From positions 83,998,494 to 84,062,493 of the forward strand of contig CM042013.1 of assembly GCA_023525715.1 (NCBI GenBank): 64,000 nucleotides of DNA, given 5' to 3'. A model generated the notes under the pieces. The model was given only the letters and a program-made list of their open reading frames with translations. It was not told the origin of the DNA and made no database searches. The DNA is from Cichorium intybus (taxonomy: Eukaryota; Streptophyta; Magnoliopsida; Asterales; Asteraceae). Of the stretch, positions 12,187-24,454 are shown piece after piece. Position 1 is the first letter of the stretch. The number at the start of each line of letters is the position of its first letter. A program made the translations under genes and the position numbers.

Positions 12187-13465
12187 ATGGCTGAATCTCC
12201 AGTAATCGATTATGTTTCCACGAGTATGACATCATCCAAGTACAAGCTAAAATTGAAATATGGGGGTATATTTCGACTAGCAAAGAACACTTGTAGGAAA
12301 ATATATTACTTTGGCTCTCAAAAATGCATCTACATAGACACACGGTCATACAACTTCACCCAACTAAATGAAGAAGTCATAAAGCGTTATTCATCAAAGA
12401 ACAATCCAAAGTTTTCAATTTCTTTTGTTGACAAGTATGCATCGAACCAATCATTTATCGAGCTTGATTCTGAGGAAAAGTTCATGGATATGGTTACCAT
12501 GTATGAAAACGAGAAACAAGTAACTCTTTATATGACTACAGATACTAATCGCAGCTCAAATAACCTCGAATTGAGCAACCATTCATGTGAAAACAGAGAT
12601 GAACCACATGGTGAGGATGATTCAGACTATTATCCTAGTGAAGGAAGTTACTATAGCCATCTTAGTTCTGATAATGAGTATGAGCTATTGGATAATGATG
12701 ATGAAGCTTACTCATTTACCAAGAACAGTCTAACCATGAAGGTGGACTCAAAATTTGAAAATGTGATTTGCTTTAGGAGAGCTTTGAACCATTATGCAAT
12801 CACAAATAAGTTTGACTACTTCATCCAGAAAAGTGACCCTACACGATTCACAGCAAGATGTGAAAACATAGATTGCGAGTGGAGAATTCATGCTTCTGTC
12901 ATGCAAGACGGGATTACCTTTGAAGTAAGTATATACACTAATTTATATGTAACATGTATTACAATAAAAATATATTTATGTTTATTTAATTATTTTGCAG
13001 GTTAAGAAAATGAACGAAAAGCATACTTGTACTCGAAGCAACAAGGGTGGTAATAAGCGTGCCACTCAAGGATGGATTGCTAATCTAGTTACATACAAGT
13101 TAAAATCTGACGGGGATGTCTCTGCTACGAAGCTTAGAAATTGGATTATGAAAACTTACAATGTTGATGTACCATACCTGAAAGTGTTTAGAGGGAAGGA
13201 GCAAGCTTATACTGATATCTGTGGTAAGTGGGAAGACTCATTCATGAAGTTGGATGAATTTAGAGAAGAGCTGCTAAATAGGAACCAAGGAAGCATTATT
13301 GACATTGACCTTGATATAGTTGGTGACAAGAAACGTTTCAAAAGGTTTTTTATTTCTCTAGCAGCTCGTTCTAACGGATTTCTTGTTGGTTGTCGTCCTT
13401 ATATCGCTCTTGATGCTTGTCATTTAAAAGGAAAGTTCAATGGTGTTCTAGCCGCTGCAACCGAT

Positions 13466-14554
13466 TGACACGCCTAGGTCGTCGTGCGGTAAAAAATAAA
13501 GAGAAACCTAACACACACTAGCACAGTGGAAGTCAGGGTCGATCCGCAGGAGCTTCGTGGTTAGACCAGATGACAGATTACCAACTAGTAGTGTCACGCT
13601 ATAGTCGGAGGACTTATAGTTTCTAAATACCCAAAGCAATGATCAAACAAACGCAAGCCAAGCAAAGCTAAACAAACCTAGTTACTTTCTGAAATCAGAA
13701 GTGCATCTCTGAATTAGAAGCAAACAAAGGCATCCAAAACATCCAAATCAAACAAAGCATAGACTAACCAATAACTAAGGTTCTGACTGAACAGTTACTA
13801 GTTAAATTCAAACCCTAAAACTAACCTAGTTGGCTACTGAAATCAGCAAAGGAAAACAGTTCCAAACAAGGTCACAATACATCCAAACATAATTCAAATA
13901 CTCAAAAACCAAAACAAGCATAAAAACACCGAAAAACCAATATTGCTTATAACTAAATGCTTCTCATTACTCAAACTCAATTCTAAACATCCAAGCAGTA
14001 GCCAAATGTTGCTAAAACAGAAACTAAAGCTCAATATCAGTAGGTGTCACTCCCAAGGATACTAGCCAATGCTTAATACTAACTAACTAATTGAAAATAA
14101 AATCTAAAACATAAAAATACCAATTGAGAAGTTGCTGAAATGAAATCTTGGAGTCAAAGAGCTTCAATGTCGATTTTACACCCGGTCTTTGCTAGGGTTT
14201 TCGGCTGGAAATGCCTCTATTTATAGTTGCAATTTTCCCGCAGCCGCGCCGCGTAGATGAAGAATCCGCGTCGCGCGTACTAATCTTTTCCCGTTTCTTC
14301 GGCATTTGAATGTGTTACACCGCCTCAAGCCCGCGTCGCGTATTTAAGAACCCCGCAGCACGCGTACTTATTCCTTGATTTTTCATTCTTTTCCAAACTT
14401 CTTCCTTTTGCACGCTTTTAGTCCCTGTTTTCATTCTCTCCTTCCAAACAAGTCCTGGCACGAAAAATGAGAATACCAAGATATATCTGATATAATTTCA
14501 TCAAGAACAGGGCACAACAACGCCTAAAATACTTGATATCACTAGGCGTTGTCA
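13466..14554 (-). mobile_element. Solo LTR inserted in the mudrA gene (1089 bp)
   Basis: Starts TGACACGCC and ends GGCGTTGTCA, related along its length to the LTR at 5630-6605. The target duplication is CCGAT (13461-13465) and CCGGT (14555-14559), one base different; the transposase reading frame supports CCGGT as the original. No internal region is left, so the two LTRs recombined. A TATA-like box (minus, about 14218-14226) is retained. Confidence 0.93.
14245..14362 (-). promoter_or_regulatory. Two paired CGCG-N-CGCG palindromes in the solo LTR
   Basis: Pair 1: CGCGCCGCG 14245-14253 and CGCGTCGCG 14267-14275. Pair 2: CGCGTCGCG 14332-14340 and a decayed CGCAGCACG 14354-14362. Both pairs have a 13-nt spacer and centres exactly 22 bp apart. 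They sit just upstream of the TATA-like box in LTR orientation. Confidence 0.6.
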
Positions 14555-15741
14555 CCGGTATTGATGGCAACAATTCTATATTTCTAGTAGCATATTCTGT
14601 GCTTGAATCAGAGAATACACAATCATGGACATGGTTTCTTGAGTTACTTAAAAAAGCAATTGGGACTCCAGATGGTCTTGTTATATCATCATATATGCAA
14701 AAAGGGTTAGAAGCAGCCATTATGCATGTTTATCCTGATGTTGAGCATAGAGAATGTATACGACACTAATATAGCAACTTCAAGAAACATTTCCATGGTG
14801 AATTCTTCAACAAGAAAATATGGAGTGTCGCAAAAACTTACCGTCCTACCGAGCATGACAGGTTATTGAAGGACATTGGCGATGTAAGTCAAGATGCCAT
14901 TGCATATCTAAATAAAATCATAAAAAGATATGGAGTAGAAGCAAGTTTGGCACAACCTCCAAGTGTGACTACCTCACTAATAATATTTCGGAAACATTTA
15001 ATTCTTGGATTGGTGCATTGCGTTATCAACCTGTGCTTGAGCTACTTGATGCAATTAGAGAAAAGATTATGAAACGGTTTGATAAGAAAAGGATGTGGCT
15101 GAAAAAATGGAATGGTGTATTAGTTCCTATTGCAAAAAATCTTCTCAATGACATATCTAAGGTAAGTATGTTAAATTATAGTTCAATTACATGTGTATAT
15201 TTATTTTAAAAATTGTTGATACATATATCTTGGTTTTTGTATGTAGAACTTGGGTGAATATGAAGTTTGTAGATGCTCTGACAATCAAGCTGTGGTGAAA
15301 TATAAGGGAACACGTTGGGACGTCTACTTAGACAAACGAATTTGCAGTTGTCGGTTGTGGCAAGTTACGGGACTTCCGTGTGTACATGCAACAGCTTTTA
15401 TTGCTTTTAAAAGAGATGTTAATTGGGACAACTATGTTGATCAGTATTTTACTATAGAGAAATTTAAGGCAACATACGCTTTTGAAATTGCTCCGATGCC
15501 CGGAATGGATCAATGAATGCAAAAGGATGGGGAGAAAATATACCCGCCTCTTATAAAACGCCCGCCGGGACGACCTAGAAAAAATAGAATTAAACCGTCG
15601 GTTGAGTCTAAAAGAAGGCATAAGTGTCCGAGATGTGGTGAGTATGGACACTGTGAGAAGACATGCAAGAATCCCGCATCTCAAAGTTCGGATCCAAGTG
15701 AAACCTCCAAATCTAAAAGAAAAAACAAGTGTCGACGATAG

Positions 15742-16495
15742 GTTGTCCTTTTTTAAGTTTTAATTGGTTGAACTATTTTTGAACTAAATTAAGGATCAAT
15801 TGTTTAGTATTTAAACTGCATTCGTTTGTTAGAACGTCAAACAAATCAATATTTTAATATCGGTGTTCTTTTCTGGATTTGCATTTGTTGTTAGATTGGT
15901 GCAATTTAGTAATATTTTGTATCGGTGTTCAATTCCGCATAGGGACCATCTCCGTGATAAGTTTTTCCAAAACGGGACTAAATCTGTAAAAAAAAACTTC
16001 TGCAAATGGACCATTTTTGTAACAGTATTTTATGCATAGGGACCATCTCCGTGATAAGTTTTTCCAAAATGGGACTAAATCTGTAAAAAAAATTCTGCAA
16101 ATGGTCCATTTTGTAATACTGTAAAAAGTTTTATGCATAAGGACCATTTTGTAAAAAAAAAAATTCTGCACAGGGACCATCTTCGCAATAAGGTTCTGTA
16201 GAAAGGGACTGATTCTGTAAAACATTTTCTGCATAAGGATCATTTTTGCAACAAAAGTTTCTGCATAAGGACCATCTCTTTAATAAGTGGACCATTTTTG
16301 TAACAAGTTTTTGCAAAAAAGAATTTAAATCACAACAACTATTTCAAATAAAAGCTTGTTTCAAATTAAACCAAACCGACGTTTACAAACATAATACAGT
16401 TACAAATATATACAATTAAGTTGTTTCAAATGTGCTAATTCAAAAGTAAACTGTAATTTCTAATGTAGTTTGACAATCCATTGCTATATTGTAAA
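15742..16495. repeat. 3' region of MULE with degenerate tandem repeat (15937-16300)
   Basis: Units start with GCATAGGGACCATCT at 15937, 16034 and 16135, about 97-101 bp apart, then break down into shorter GGACCAT-containing copies up to about 16300. Each unit includes GGGACTAAATCTGTAAAA. The repeat lies downstream of mudrA and has no credible coding capacity. Confidence 0.75.
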
Positions 16496-17680
16496 GTACA
16501 TCGCTATTTATGGTCCTTTGATCCAACTTTGGTGAACATTAAGCCTCAACATAGTTGTACCCGCTTCCCAACAGCTACATGAGTCCCATCTATGTTGCCA
16601 AGAAACTTGCCCAGTTTGACTTCACTGTTGAACCTGCAAGTTTTGTACAAATCAACAACTCCATTAACATGAGGCATGAGTCAATGTAAATCTAGCAAGT
16701 AGCCCAAGAATTGTTATGGATCATTCATAACACCAAAGTTTGACCTGATAAGTCAAAGTAATACTTTTCTAACCAGAACTTGAAACCCAAACTTGAAAAC
16801 CCCAAATGAGGTAACTGGTCAGGACTTTACAGACATACAATACCACCAAATTTGAACACACAACTTACGACAAACAATACCATCTACACGCTGATATACT
16901 TACTTCCACATTACACATGTAAAAGCTAACAAATGACAGCAGTTACTAACAAAAGAACAATCAGTTCTCCAAATTTGAACTTCAACAATCCGATGTTCAG
17001 GAAATTAGAAATTGAGATTAAGAGGTCTAACAGGAAATCAGACATCGAGAGGTCTATATTTGAACACGCAAACAACACCACAAAATTTGGTTTTGTTGGT
17101 CTGTTATACTTACACGATATCATAAACATTGCTTGAGAGGGTTTTGTTACACTTACCAACAAACAATACCATGAAATTAGCACACAACATTGATTGAGAG
17201 TGTCTAACAGGAAATCAGAATTAAGATTAAGGAGGAACCGATAAGGTGCGAGGAATCAGAAGAGGCGAGGTGATGGCGTTTGGCAATTCTGCACCGGCGT
17301 TGTCTGCTCCAAACTCTCGATTGCACTCAATTTCAACCGACCAGACTCCATTGCAACTTCGATAAGCCGATGTTCAAGATTGCAATTGCGCCAAATCCAA
17401 TGCGCCAAATCCGCGAAACTCGATTCTGACTTCAACAATCTGATGTTTAAGGCTTAAATATGCTTGATTGTACTCGATTTCAACCCCACAACTTCAACAA
17501 TTTGCGCCAAAACGCGATTGAATGCGGTGCAACTGAACTAAACGTCTGAACGTGATTAAGGGCTATGAAAGAAGGGTAAAAAGGTTCATTGGCTATGTGT
17601 TTATTAGGGTTTTATTATTTAGGGACATAAGGGTAAATTCAAAACTTTATTTTAAATTAAAATAATTATATAAATACGAA
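16496..17680 (-). other. Right half of MULE, possible remnant of a convergent second gene
   Basis: A minus-strand stretch at about 16560-16610 reads GNIDGTHVAVGKR before a stop, and another minus-strand ORF start lies near 17350 (MESGRLKLSAIESLEQ). This position and orientation, convergent with mudrA, would fit a second MULE gene as in MuDR, but I recognise no family and cannot assemble exons. Confidence 0.25.
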
Positions 17681-17841
17681 AATTGATTATAATATTTTAG
17701 AAAATGTTTAAAATTAAAATTTGGGTAAATACGATATTTTGAAACTTAATAAGGGTAAATACGATATTAAAATTTAAGACCGGGTAAATACGATATTTTG
17801 ATCTTTAAGAAGGGTATACACGAAATTCTCCATTTATTTAG

Positions 17842-18618
17842 AAATCTCTAAAATCTGCTAGACGGCTTGTCAGTCTCCGACTTACCTGCGATTTACATAC
17901 TGCTTTCTAATTCACTTAGCGGCGATGTGCTGAATCGACGCTTGCTCATTCCAAAAACATGTCGGGCTTTTGTACTTGTCTAATGGTATGATAAACGAAG
18001 GCGTTTTTAATATTTATTTCTAGGGTTTGAGATATCATTAATGGTTTGCTTTTTGTGAGTTTAATCAACGTTCTCCATTCATGGAACATCCATATCAGAA
18101 GTTCCAGCGGAAATAAAGTCCATATTTTAGGGCTGGTGAAGATGAATTACAGTGGCAATGGATTGCTTCCGTCTTCTCTATGTCTCCAATCCGATCAACA
18201 TTTAACAGAAAGAGATGCTCAACAGTTTTCTGACCATTCCTGATTTCAATTTCAAATTCAAAATTTGATCACCGGATGATCTGAAATACGGCTTCCATCG
18301 GGTTCATCATATCAAATACCCACAAAATTCTGAAGGGTTTTATTGAGAATTATGGTCAAAATATGAAGCTGGAAAGAGACATATTACTGGTTTGCTAGAG
18401 ACGAGATTGAGTATCGAGATGTTCATCGAAATTTTATCCATTATGTCTAATCTTGAAATGGGTAAGAGGAGATTGGGGACATTGTGAAAATTTTGAAAGT
18501 GGAAATGGATCTCCTGGTGGTTTCGTTTAATTTTGCACCATCATCGCCATTTGAAACCTGCCAAAAATCAAAATCAATGAGGAAGAACAAGAACAAGAAC
18601 AATGCCAATTGAAGTAGG
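17842..18618. other. Right internal part of the long-TIR element
   Basis: Lies between the MULE and the right arm. No recognised coding sequence; one 65-codon plus-strand ORF at 18046-18243 is unsupported. Confidence 0.4.
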
Positions 18619-18744
18619 CGTGGGATGGGGTTAGGTGTATTTTCATTTTTTAATTAATTAAATAAATAATAGGTTAAAAGAAAAATGAAAAAGAAATTAA
18701 AAAGAGCATTTTAGTCTTTTTACCTCGTCGAATGACCACCACTG

Positions 18745-19096
18745 TAAACTTTATGCAACCTTAACGACGATCATCGGATCCGATATAGTCGCTTAATGAT
18801 AATGACTTAACACTAAGATTTTGGTTTGCAACCAACCCATCAAGATCATTTATTTTCATATGATTATTAGCTTCATAAAACATGTTTTATGTGTTAATTT
18901 CAGTTTTGATTAGTTTGGAGTATTAAGGACTTAAAATGGTGATTTCATTAATTTTCTCAATTAAGACATTTTAGAATGTTGTTGAGTATTTTGATCACAA
19001 CTCATGAACCATAACTCGAAATGACATGTGTTATACCTTTATGGAAACTAGACTCGATTACCTACAATTCATGTCTCAGAGGTTTTTCTCTAATTC
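18745..19096. other. Unassigned sequence with a 19-bp repeat shared with 19270s
   Basis: TCGGATCCGATATAGTCGC near 18774-18792 recurs exactly near 19272-19290. Otherwise no features. It may continue the LTR fragment that starts at 9155. Confidence 0.4.
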
Positions 19097-20204
19097 TGTA
19101 ACATCCCAAATCCCATAATATTTTTTTTTCATTTTTAGAAATGGTTCAACCATATAAAACGGGTTGGAAGTAAAACCATTCGATCCAGATTCAGTATTTA
19201 AAACATTTAAAACCATAAATATTAAATCCAACACAAAACATTAACAAGCAAAAGACTTCGAACACCAAAATGTCGGATCCGATATAGTCGCACCATGCTC
19301 CAAAGCTCAGTCTAGCAAGTACCTGAAAAACATTTAGGGTGAAAGAGTAAGCACAAAGCTTAGTGAGATTCCCAAAATACCACACGTCATCACATAAATC
19401 TCCTCAAGATAGCATGGCTATCACCATGGATCACATCAGGCCTTCCCGACAGACAGCGTCGCTATCTATAAATCTTTACAAAGTACCATTAAGCACTTAA
19501 TCCATTAAGGCATCAGCTACAAATTTTCAGAACTACTCAAATAGGTTTGAAACCTCATAAAAATCCAAACTTCATTGCATGCATGTCCCATGCATGTCAA
19601 ATCTCATACTTAGGTCTACAAATGAAACAATACATGCTTAAACACTCAAGGGAGCTTGTCTTACTCCCATAATCAGTTCAAAAGCTCCGAAGGTAGTCTT
19701 AGGGACATAGAGTTCTGACATTTATCATTCCATTCCATAGACAATACCACAAAGAGGCCATTTCTCCATTTATTGCCATAACATGTAACCCAAACTATAA
19801 GATAAAACTCTTAATCATCATAAGGTGGAGACTCTGCACTTACAAGGGTCCAGAAAAGAAGATCTTGTTGATTCCCACAAGTAGAAGAGCCTCCTTGCAC
19901 CAATAGCACCTTCTCATTCTTCAAGAAATATTCCAAAGAGAGATATGGAGCTTGAAATCACTAAATGGGGCTAGGGTTTGGAGAGAGAGAGTTCTAGAGG
20001 CTGAAAAGGGTGGAAATTACGACTTCTAGGGTTTAGAGCCCTTAAATATGGCCCAAAACCCAAGATATAGGGTTTTGTGCAAACAGCAGCGAATATCATC
20101 GCTATCCCTTAAGATAGCGTTGCTATCTTGGCAATTTTAAAAAACGTAATTTTGCTAGACAGGGGCGCTATCTCCATAGATAGCGTCGCCATCTCCAGTA
20201 TTTC
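19097..20204 (-). mobile_element. Ty3/gypsy LTR, left part (continues at 36291-36350)
   Basis: Starts TGTAACATCCC and resumes after the 16-kb insertion to end at 36350 in TAGTCTTACA, directly followed by ACTCTCCCCCACTTA, the reverse complement of a polypurine tract. The same arrangement occurs at 60970, where pol follows. It is therefore the 3' LTR of a minus-strand element. GATAGC...GCTATC palindromes are scattered through it (19408-19422, 19452-19466 and the pairs listed separately). Confidence 0.75.
20091..20193 (-). promoter_or_regulatory. Two paired GATAGC-type palindromes in U3
   Basis: Pair 1: a decayed member at 20091-20106 and GATAGCGTTGCTATC at 20113-20127. Pair 2: 20158-20172 and GATAGCGTCGCCATC at 20179-20193. 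Spacers are 6 nt in both pairs and centres 21-22 bp apart. A TATA-like sequence (minus, about 20042-20049) lies downstream in LTR orientation. Confidence 0.5.
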
Positions 20205-21230
20205 TGTGACAACCGTCAAAAATCAATCAACAAAAGTCAACGAAAGTCAACAAAGTCAACTGAGGCATACATTGGGTTAACATGTTGAAATGTAAGTTTC
20301 ATAACCTTGGTATTATATATTTGAATATTATAATACTACACGCACTAGTTGAAAACAGTTATCGAATAAGCACTATAAATACGTATAATAAATTACAGCA
20401 GCGTAGAAATTTGATAAATGCACAAATATTATTTTGATATAAATAATATTCATAACACGAGGTATTCGTGAATACGAACCTGTGGATATATAAAACGTTG
20501 AAAACGGAGCTCGTATGCAAAAGTTACAACAAGTTAAATCGCTGTGAACGGTAAATGTACACAGGGTTTAGACCTAAGATACAAATCGTGGTACCTTAAA
20601 CATTAAATATGGGATAATAAGTCATATAGTACGAAGAGTAATATTATCTAGTATTTAATTTTAAAGCCAAATGTATTTTCCGGTAAAATGCTGAAAATCG
20701 CGTAATCGGAAGAATACTGCGCCTAAACGCGTATTTCGTCGCCTAACGAGTTATGACGCCATCTAAATAAATGTCTAACAATGTTTTTATATAAAATATT
20801 TATTAGAAACATCGTTTACTCAAAAACTCATAAAATTTTACAAAAACGTCTTACGATTTTATAAAAACTACTTATTTATATAAGTAGATTGTTATATTTT
20901 ATAAAACCAACACACCCTACCCCTCCCCCCACCCCCCATCGGCTGCCACTAGACCCAAGCCGTCACCAACATGATCTAGCTTGTCACTATTCACAATCTT
21001 AGGTTTGGATGCTAGAAAGGAATTTATGATTATAAAATGCAAAAAGGAAATCTAACAAAATCATATATATACTAGAGTGAGACTTGAGATCACACACACA
21101 CCAACACACAAACTCTCTTCCTTCTCCCTTCTCTCTAGCTCACGGCACCACCACCCTCCTCTACCATCCAAACCGTCGGCCACCACCTCCCTCCTCCATC
21201 ATCCTTCATTTTCAAGTGCTTTTCAAGACA

Positions 21231-21560
21231 ACTTGGTAAGTTGTGTTCATCTAGTGATTCTAAGACTCCTAATGCCTTTTCATCTCTTTTACACACTAAC
21301 ATCCATTAAAATCCATTGGATAATAGCTTCGTCCAAAGGTTCTCCGAGATCCACCATTCATCACCTTCAAGTTTCTTGCAAACCAACTTGGTAAGTTATG
21401 TTCATCTAAAATTCTAAGACTCCTAATGCCTTTTCATCTCTTTTACACACTAACACTCACGGAAATCCTTTGGATAATAGCTTTGTCCAAGGGTCCTCCG
21501 AACTCCAAAGCTTGAATCCTCACTCCTCCACCAAGAAACCTTAGATCCACCACTCAAGGT
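21231..21560 (+). repeat. 155-bp tandem duplication with splice-donor-like sequences
   Basis: CTTGGTAAGTT at 21232 and again 155 bp later, each after a similar CTTTTCAAG/TTTCTTGCA stretch; a third donor-like CTCAAGGTGAGTT follows near 21555. The same arrangement with the same 155-bp period is in the 3' LTR (33932, 34087). A TTCTCAG acceptor-like site lies near the LTR end (about 25845). Confidence 0.6.
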
Positions 21561-22396
21561 GAGTTCATACCCCTTATTTTCACTTTTATCAAAGTTTTAG
21601 GAGGACAATACAAGTTTTAACTATAAAAATGATGTATTATTGTAAAGTTTATGGCATAATCTTCACAAATGATATGTTTAAATGTTATATACTTAAAATG
21701 CTAAGAGATTCATGTTAGTTATCTTATTACAAAGTGTATGGCATAAATAAAATGCTTGTGGTAAACTATTATACATTTGTAGTTAAAAGAAACAAGTATT
21801 TAGACTTTTACACATATTTGTCACAAATAAGGCTATATGATTTATGTTATGATAAAATGGACATAAAATGTGATATTCATGTGAGTACTTGACAAAGGAT
21901 GTAAAAAAAATAAGTGTTTTGTTTAAATAGTCAAGTAAACATGATGACACAACTTTTACGTCAAAACTATTATATAAGTAAAACGAATGCTATTACGACG
22001 TAACTAAGATTTTTGTAAATATTTAACACCAAAGTAAATTTGGGGTATTATTTACAAAAACTTCAGTTTTCAAAATGAAAAGGGCCATACTATAGTAACA
22101 AGCACTAGAAACGCCATTTGGGAAAATCACTATTATTTCCAATAAACGACGAGATTTGAATATGTGTTGTCATCAATTTACTAAAATGATTAATATGAAC
22201 TCTTCGCCATGACTTGTTGCATGACTTCAAAACTATCTTGGCATTTATATGCTACAATGTTTAGATAATACATTTCAACTCAATGACATCATCTAGCTCT
22301 AAATATACCATTACGACGGGAAAACATTTGTATAAGTTATTAAGGGAATAACTTATGAAACGAACGACAACGTACACTATGAGTTATAAGAATAAT

Positions 22397-22431
<35 letters not shown>

Positions 22432-23453
22432 TTATAATTATTACATACATTAATTATCATGGATATATTTGGTAATTAACAATACAAAACGGATTTCACT
22501 ACGCTACGAATAAGGATATGACATGTGCGTTGGTTAACATTGTGAGACATCGCTTCACGGTATTAAGAAGAGTACACATTAAATTCCTGGATTATAACCT
22601 TAATCATGTATGAGCGGGATAGTTGTGTATAGATCTATATGGGATTGACAATCCCCACCTATGGTTGTTAGCTACAACTACGATCGACGGATCAAGGGTG
22701 ACAAATGTCTTCACTATTGCGACGCATGAAGAACGTCGTGCCAGGTTACTAGGTCTTAGCAAGGTTATAATAACTCACAAATTAACAACGAACGTCCTAT
22801 ATTTGGGAAAATAATATTTAAATGGTTTCACTTAAGTGTGAAACTACATGGTATACTTTTCAAAGATTGAAACAAGAATTTTCACTATTTCACTACAAAA
22901 CATATATCGCTATCATATTACGAGAACTTTCACTATTACACTATGGGTTTTTCACTATGACACTATGGGTTTTTACTATTACGCTAAGAAAGTTTACACT
23001 ATTTCTCTACGGGTTTTATGGAAATTAAAACCACATTTCGGAAGATGCAAATATAAGTACTATTTTACTTATACATACGAGTTTTATGAAGTTTAAAACT
23101 ACAGTCCAACAAGATACAAATGAGTATGGTTTTACACTATTACACTACGAGCTTTTCACTATTACACTACGAACATCTTCGCTTTTACACTACGAACATT
23201 TTCGCTATTACATTACGAACGTTTTCGCTATTACACTACGAGCTTTTACAAAGGAAATCACACTACTAGAAAAAAGGCCTTTAATGACACGCATTGCGTG
23301 TCATTAAAGGGTACAGATGACACGCAAATGTATGTCAAGGAAGCCCCTGTCATAAATGACAGATGACACACATTTGTGTGTCGTAAATTTACGACATACA
23401 TTAATGACAACCCTTTATGACTTACAATGTAAGTCATAAATTTTTTTTAAACA

Positions 23454-23523
<70 letters not shown>

Positions 23524-23687
23524 TTTCCTAGTATTAAAATTGAATCACACAATAAAATTAATGTCTCATAATATGAAATAAAAGATCATTAATACAAATA
23601 TCATCCATTACCACATTATCACAATGTCGTATGTCAAATACAAAATAATAAAAATTTTAAATCTATCAAAATACTTCCAAATGATTT

Positions 23688-23941
23688 CTATAAACTTTCT
23701 CTTGCTGGATTGTAAGAAGACACAAAAGAAACGTGATCCCTTTGACTTTCATACCCTTCCTCTACCCCATCAAAAGTTTCATTAGATCTATACTGCAAAA
23801 AAGTTTAAAAGTGTTGGAATTGAATTGAATTTAATACAAAGCATAAGTTTATTTACAACTTACCCATTTAGGTTTAGCATCCATATCATGTCTCTTTTTT
23901 CTGTCCCACTTATTTACAGCTTCCAACGCATAAGTTCGATG
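23688..23941 (-). pseudogene. Two exon-like fragments of unknown origin inside the CACTA element
   Basis: Exon-like piece 1 (about 23864-23941) has a TTATTATAG acceptor and a GTAAGT donor and is open in one frame (HRTYALEAVNKWDRKKRHDM). Piece 2 (23688-23792) has a TTTTTTGCAG acceptor and reads YRSNETFDGVEEGYES... to a TAG stop. They could be the 3' end of a captured or chimaeric gene. I do not recognise the protein. Confidence 0.45.
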
Positions 23942-24305
23942 CTATAATAACAAAAAGTTTAAGAGTTAGGTGCTGTAATAAAAAAGGAAGGTAGGATGAT
24001 ATAACTATGCAAAGAAATTGATTTCATATATAATGACATATTATATTATAGACTTTTTAACTATTTTTTATAATAATTCCAAGCTCCCTTTGTAAAAACA
24101 CAAATATGAGTAGTGAGATTTGACTGAGAAAACGTGGGAGACAAATGTCAGACCATTAAAAGAAAAATATTAGCACCACCCCTCTCCCTTCTCCATAACA
24201 GCTTGTAGAGGAACATGTAGCACCGAACCAAACCAAATCAATGGGTTCCAAGCCATGTTATCATCACTTGTACATTATTTTAATGTCAAAGATCATTACC
24301 TTTGG

Positions 24306-24365
24306 TTAATCAGCAATACCCAGGCTCTCAAATAACTCTGGATGCTTGATTGGAAGTTCAATAAC
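24306..24365 (-). pseudogene. RPT6: Captured exon fragment of 26S proteasome ATPase subunit RPT6
   Basis: After a TTTTCAG acceptor the minus strand reads VIELPIKHPELFESLGIA and then stops (D, TAA). This segment just before the Walker A region is highly conserved and specific to RPT6 among the six proteasome ATPases; the others differ here (for example ELPLTHPELY in RPT2). Only about 20 codons are present, so no function remains. It lies between other exon-like pieces in the same orientation, as in transposons that capture host gene segments. Confidence 0.8.
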
Positions 24366-24454
24366 CTGAAAATTGTTGTAAAAGATTTAACGTTAAACGA
24401 TTTAATAAAAAAAGACCAAAATTAAAAATATGGAAGCTGTAACAGTAAAATTCC

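Larger units (their letters stand above)
12187..15741 (+). pseudogene. mudrA: MURA-like MULE transposase, interrupted and decayed
   Basis: Exon 1 (12187-12924) holds a PB1-like N-terminal region, an acidic linker and the start of the MuDR DNA-binding domain (MKVDSKFENV...ENIDCEWRIHASV). The GTAAGT donor at 12925 and TTTTGCAG acceptor before 13001 keep frame. Exon 2 carries the MULE catalytic domain, with the first Asp in IALDACHLKG, but is cut at 13465 by a solo LTR and resumes at 14560 (GIDGNN, SWTWFLELL). The second catalytic Asp, expected before MQKG, reads ISSYMQKG. A TAA at 14767 and a frameshift near 14935 follow. Exon 3 (15247 on) has the SWIM finger (CSCRLWQVTGLPCVHA), a TGA at 15514 and a CCHC knuckle (CPRCGEYGHCEKTC). 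This protein would cut and join the element ends; here it cannot be made. Confidence 0.9.
11179..17832 (+). mobile_element. Mutator-like element (MULE), 6.65 kb
   Basis: Near-identical terminal inverted repeats of about 150 bp or more begin GGGAGAATTTCGTGTATACC on the left, with the reverse complement at the right (ends CGAAATTCTCCA, last base changed). A perfect 9-bp target duplication TTTATTTAG flanks it (11170-11178, 17833-17841), as expected for Mutator. The TIRs contain three copies of AATATCGTATTTACCC. It encodes a mudrA-like transposase (12187-15741), now split by a solo LTR. Confidence 0.92.
10842..18744. mobile_element. Long-TIR DNA transposon hosting the MULE
   Basis: Arms at about 10842-11010 and 18619-18744 are inverted copies: both include AAAAAGACTAAAAT, a TTAACCTATTA run, TTTAATTAATTAAA and a TAGGTGTATTTT/AAAATACACCTA block. 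Without the nested MULE the element would be about 1.2 kb. Exact ends and target duplication are not resolved, so the superfamily is left open. Inner flanks hold no recognised gene. Confidence 0.65.
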
